This document shows, in pieces, positions 13,426-13,728 of a DNA stretch of 13,728 nt. The notes under the pieces are model-generated. The model made no database searches, had not been told where the DNA came from, and saw only the letters and a list, made by a program, of their open reading frames with translations. The position numbers and the translations under genes are program-made. The stretch covers positions 1 through 13,728 of the forward strand of contig NZ_BMPP01000038.1 of NCBI RefSeq assembly GCF_014647655.1, read 5' to 3'. The DNA comes from Deinococcus malanensis (lineage in GTDB: Bacteria > Deinococcota > Deinococci > Deinococcales > Deinococcaceae). Positions within the stretch are counted from its first letter, which is position 1. The number at the start of each line of letters is the position of its first letter.

Positions 13426-13728
13426 ATGGAGTTCGTGATTGACCGCTTTAACGCCTACCTGAAAACCGTCGCACGAATCAGCCCCCGGTGTGCAGCATCA
13501 TTCGAGGCGGGGCTTACCCCAGACGAGACCTCAGATCTCATAGCAAATATGGGGTTTACCACGCCCCAAGCAGTTATTGACGTCCTCACAGTCCGCAACG
13601 GTCAAGCAGGGGTCCTGGGTGGCCTTTTTTTCTACGACGGCAAAGGGAGCTTGACGAGGTACGTTGAACCCATGGCGCGACGTCATGCCCGTGGACCTGC
13701 CGACCGAACGGAAACGCTGCGCCGCCTT
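13426..13728 (+). CDS. Possible SMI1/KNR4 (SUKH) family protein, 5' part
   Basis: The frame from ATG 13426 is open to the window end (101 codons) and has no stop, so the gene continues beyond it. It starts MEFVIDRFNAYLKTVARISP. GLTPDETSDLIANMGFTTP at 29-47 followed by AVIDVLTVRNGQAGVLGGLF resembles the SMI1/KNR4 pattern: an acidic helix, a short loop with Pro, then a helix ending in NGQ. SUKH proteins are often immunity proteins against contact-dependent or polymorphic toxins, but no toxin is in view. An in-frame ATG at 13417 is possible; 13426 is preferred because the promoter -10 ends seven bases before it. Family call is moderate and by eye. Confidence 0.6.
   Translation, partial: MEFVIDRFNAYLKTVARISPRCAASFEAGLTPDETSDLIANMGFTTPQAVIDVLTVRNGQAGVLGGLFFYDGKGSLTRYVEPMARRHARGPADRTETLRRL

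Noticed and set aside
1..13728. CRISPR array, tRNA, rRNA or complete insertion sequence
   Set aside because: No regularly spaced repeats, no tRNA-like fold with a conserved T-loop and no transposase were seen by eye.

Overview
The window is GC-rich bacterial DNA that most resembles the genus Deinococcus. Four things point there: a RecQ helicase with two HRDC domains behind the zinc-binding domain; a palindrome upstream of recQ that resembles the Deinococcus radiation/desiccation response motif; several genes whose start codon lies only 5-9 bases after a TANNNT -10 hexamer (the leaderless gene layout common in Deinococcus); and a mix of small accessory genes. The genus is an inference from content, not from a marker gene.

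Layout. 1-1060: 3' end of a secreted subtilisin-like (S8) protease, a 16-bp tandem duplication over its stop codon, and a perfect 34-bp palindrome that probably terminates transcription. 1060-1590: no convincing intact gene; a possible decayed minus-strand reading frame. 1590-2540: a Xre/MbcA/ParS-type antitoxin and RES-type toxin pair with a TTGA overlap and an operator-like cluster of half-sites upstream. 2676-2831: a very small predicted membrane protein. 3010-4088: a serine hydrolase of the class C beta-lactamase/CubicO type, broken by a one-base frameshift in a G run. 4255-5924 (minus): a saccharopine dehydrogenase-like reductase behind a 175-aa protein with a short glyoxalase-related motif. 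6159-9060: a micro-ORF and then recQ with an RDRM-like palindrome in its promoter. 9240-9660: a DUF433 antitoxin-like N-terminus joined to a diverged, frameshifted copy of the last ~200 bases of recQ. 9680-11206 (minus): response regulator, rnhA interrupted by an in-frame TGA, second response regulator. 11465-13236 (plus): metallo-beta-lactamase-fold hydrolase, small acidic protein, PPP-type phosphatase. 13426-end: start of a gene that may belong to the SMI1/KNR4 (SUKH) family and runs off the window.

How the genes fit together. The window is a patchwork of short transcription units rather than one pathway. The functional cores are a toxin-antitoxin pair and DNA metabolism (RecQ, the damaged RNase HI). 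Three genes show visible damage (serine hydrolase frameshift, rnhA nonsense codon, recQ-tail copy with a one-base deletion), as expected of a fluid accessory region or of some residual assembly error. The most unusual feature is the recQ C-terminal tail: it is not an HRDC domain, and a second copy sits about 400 bases downstream behind a DUF433 gene.
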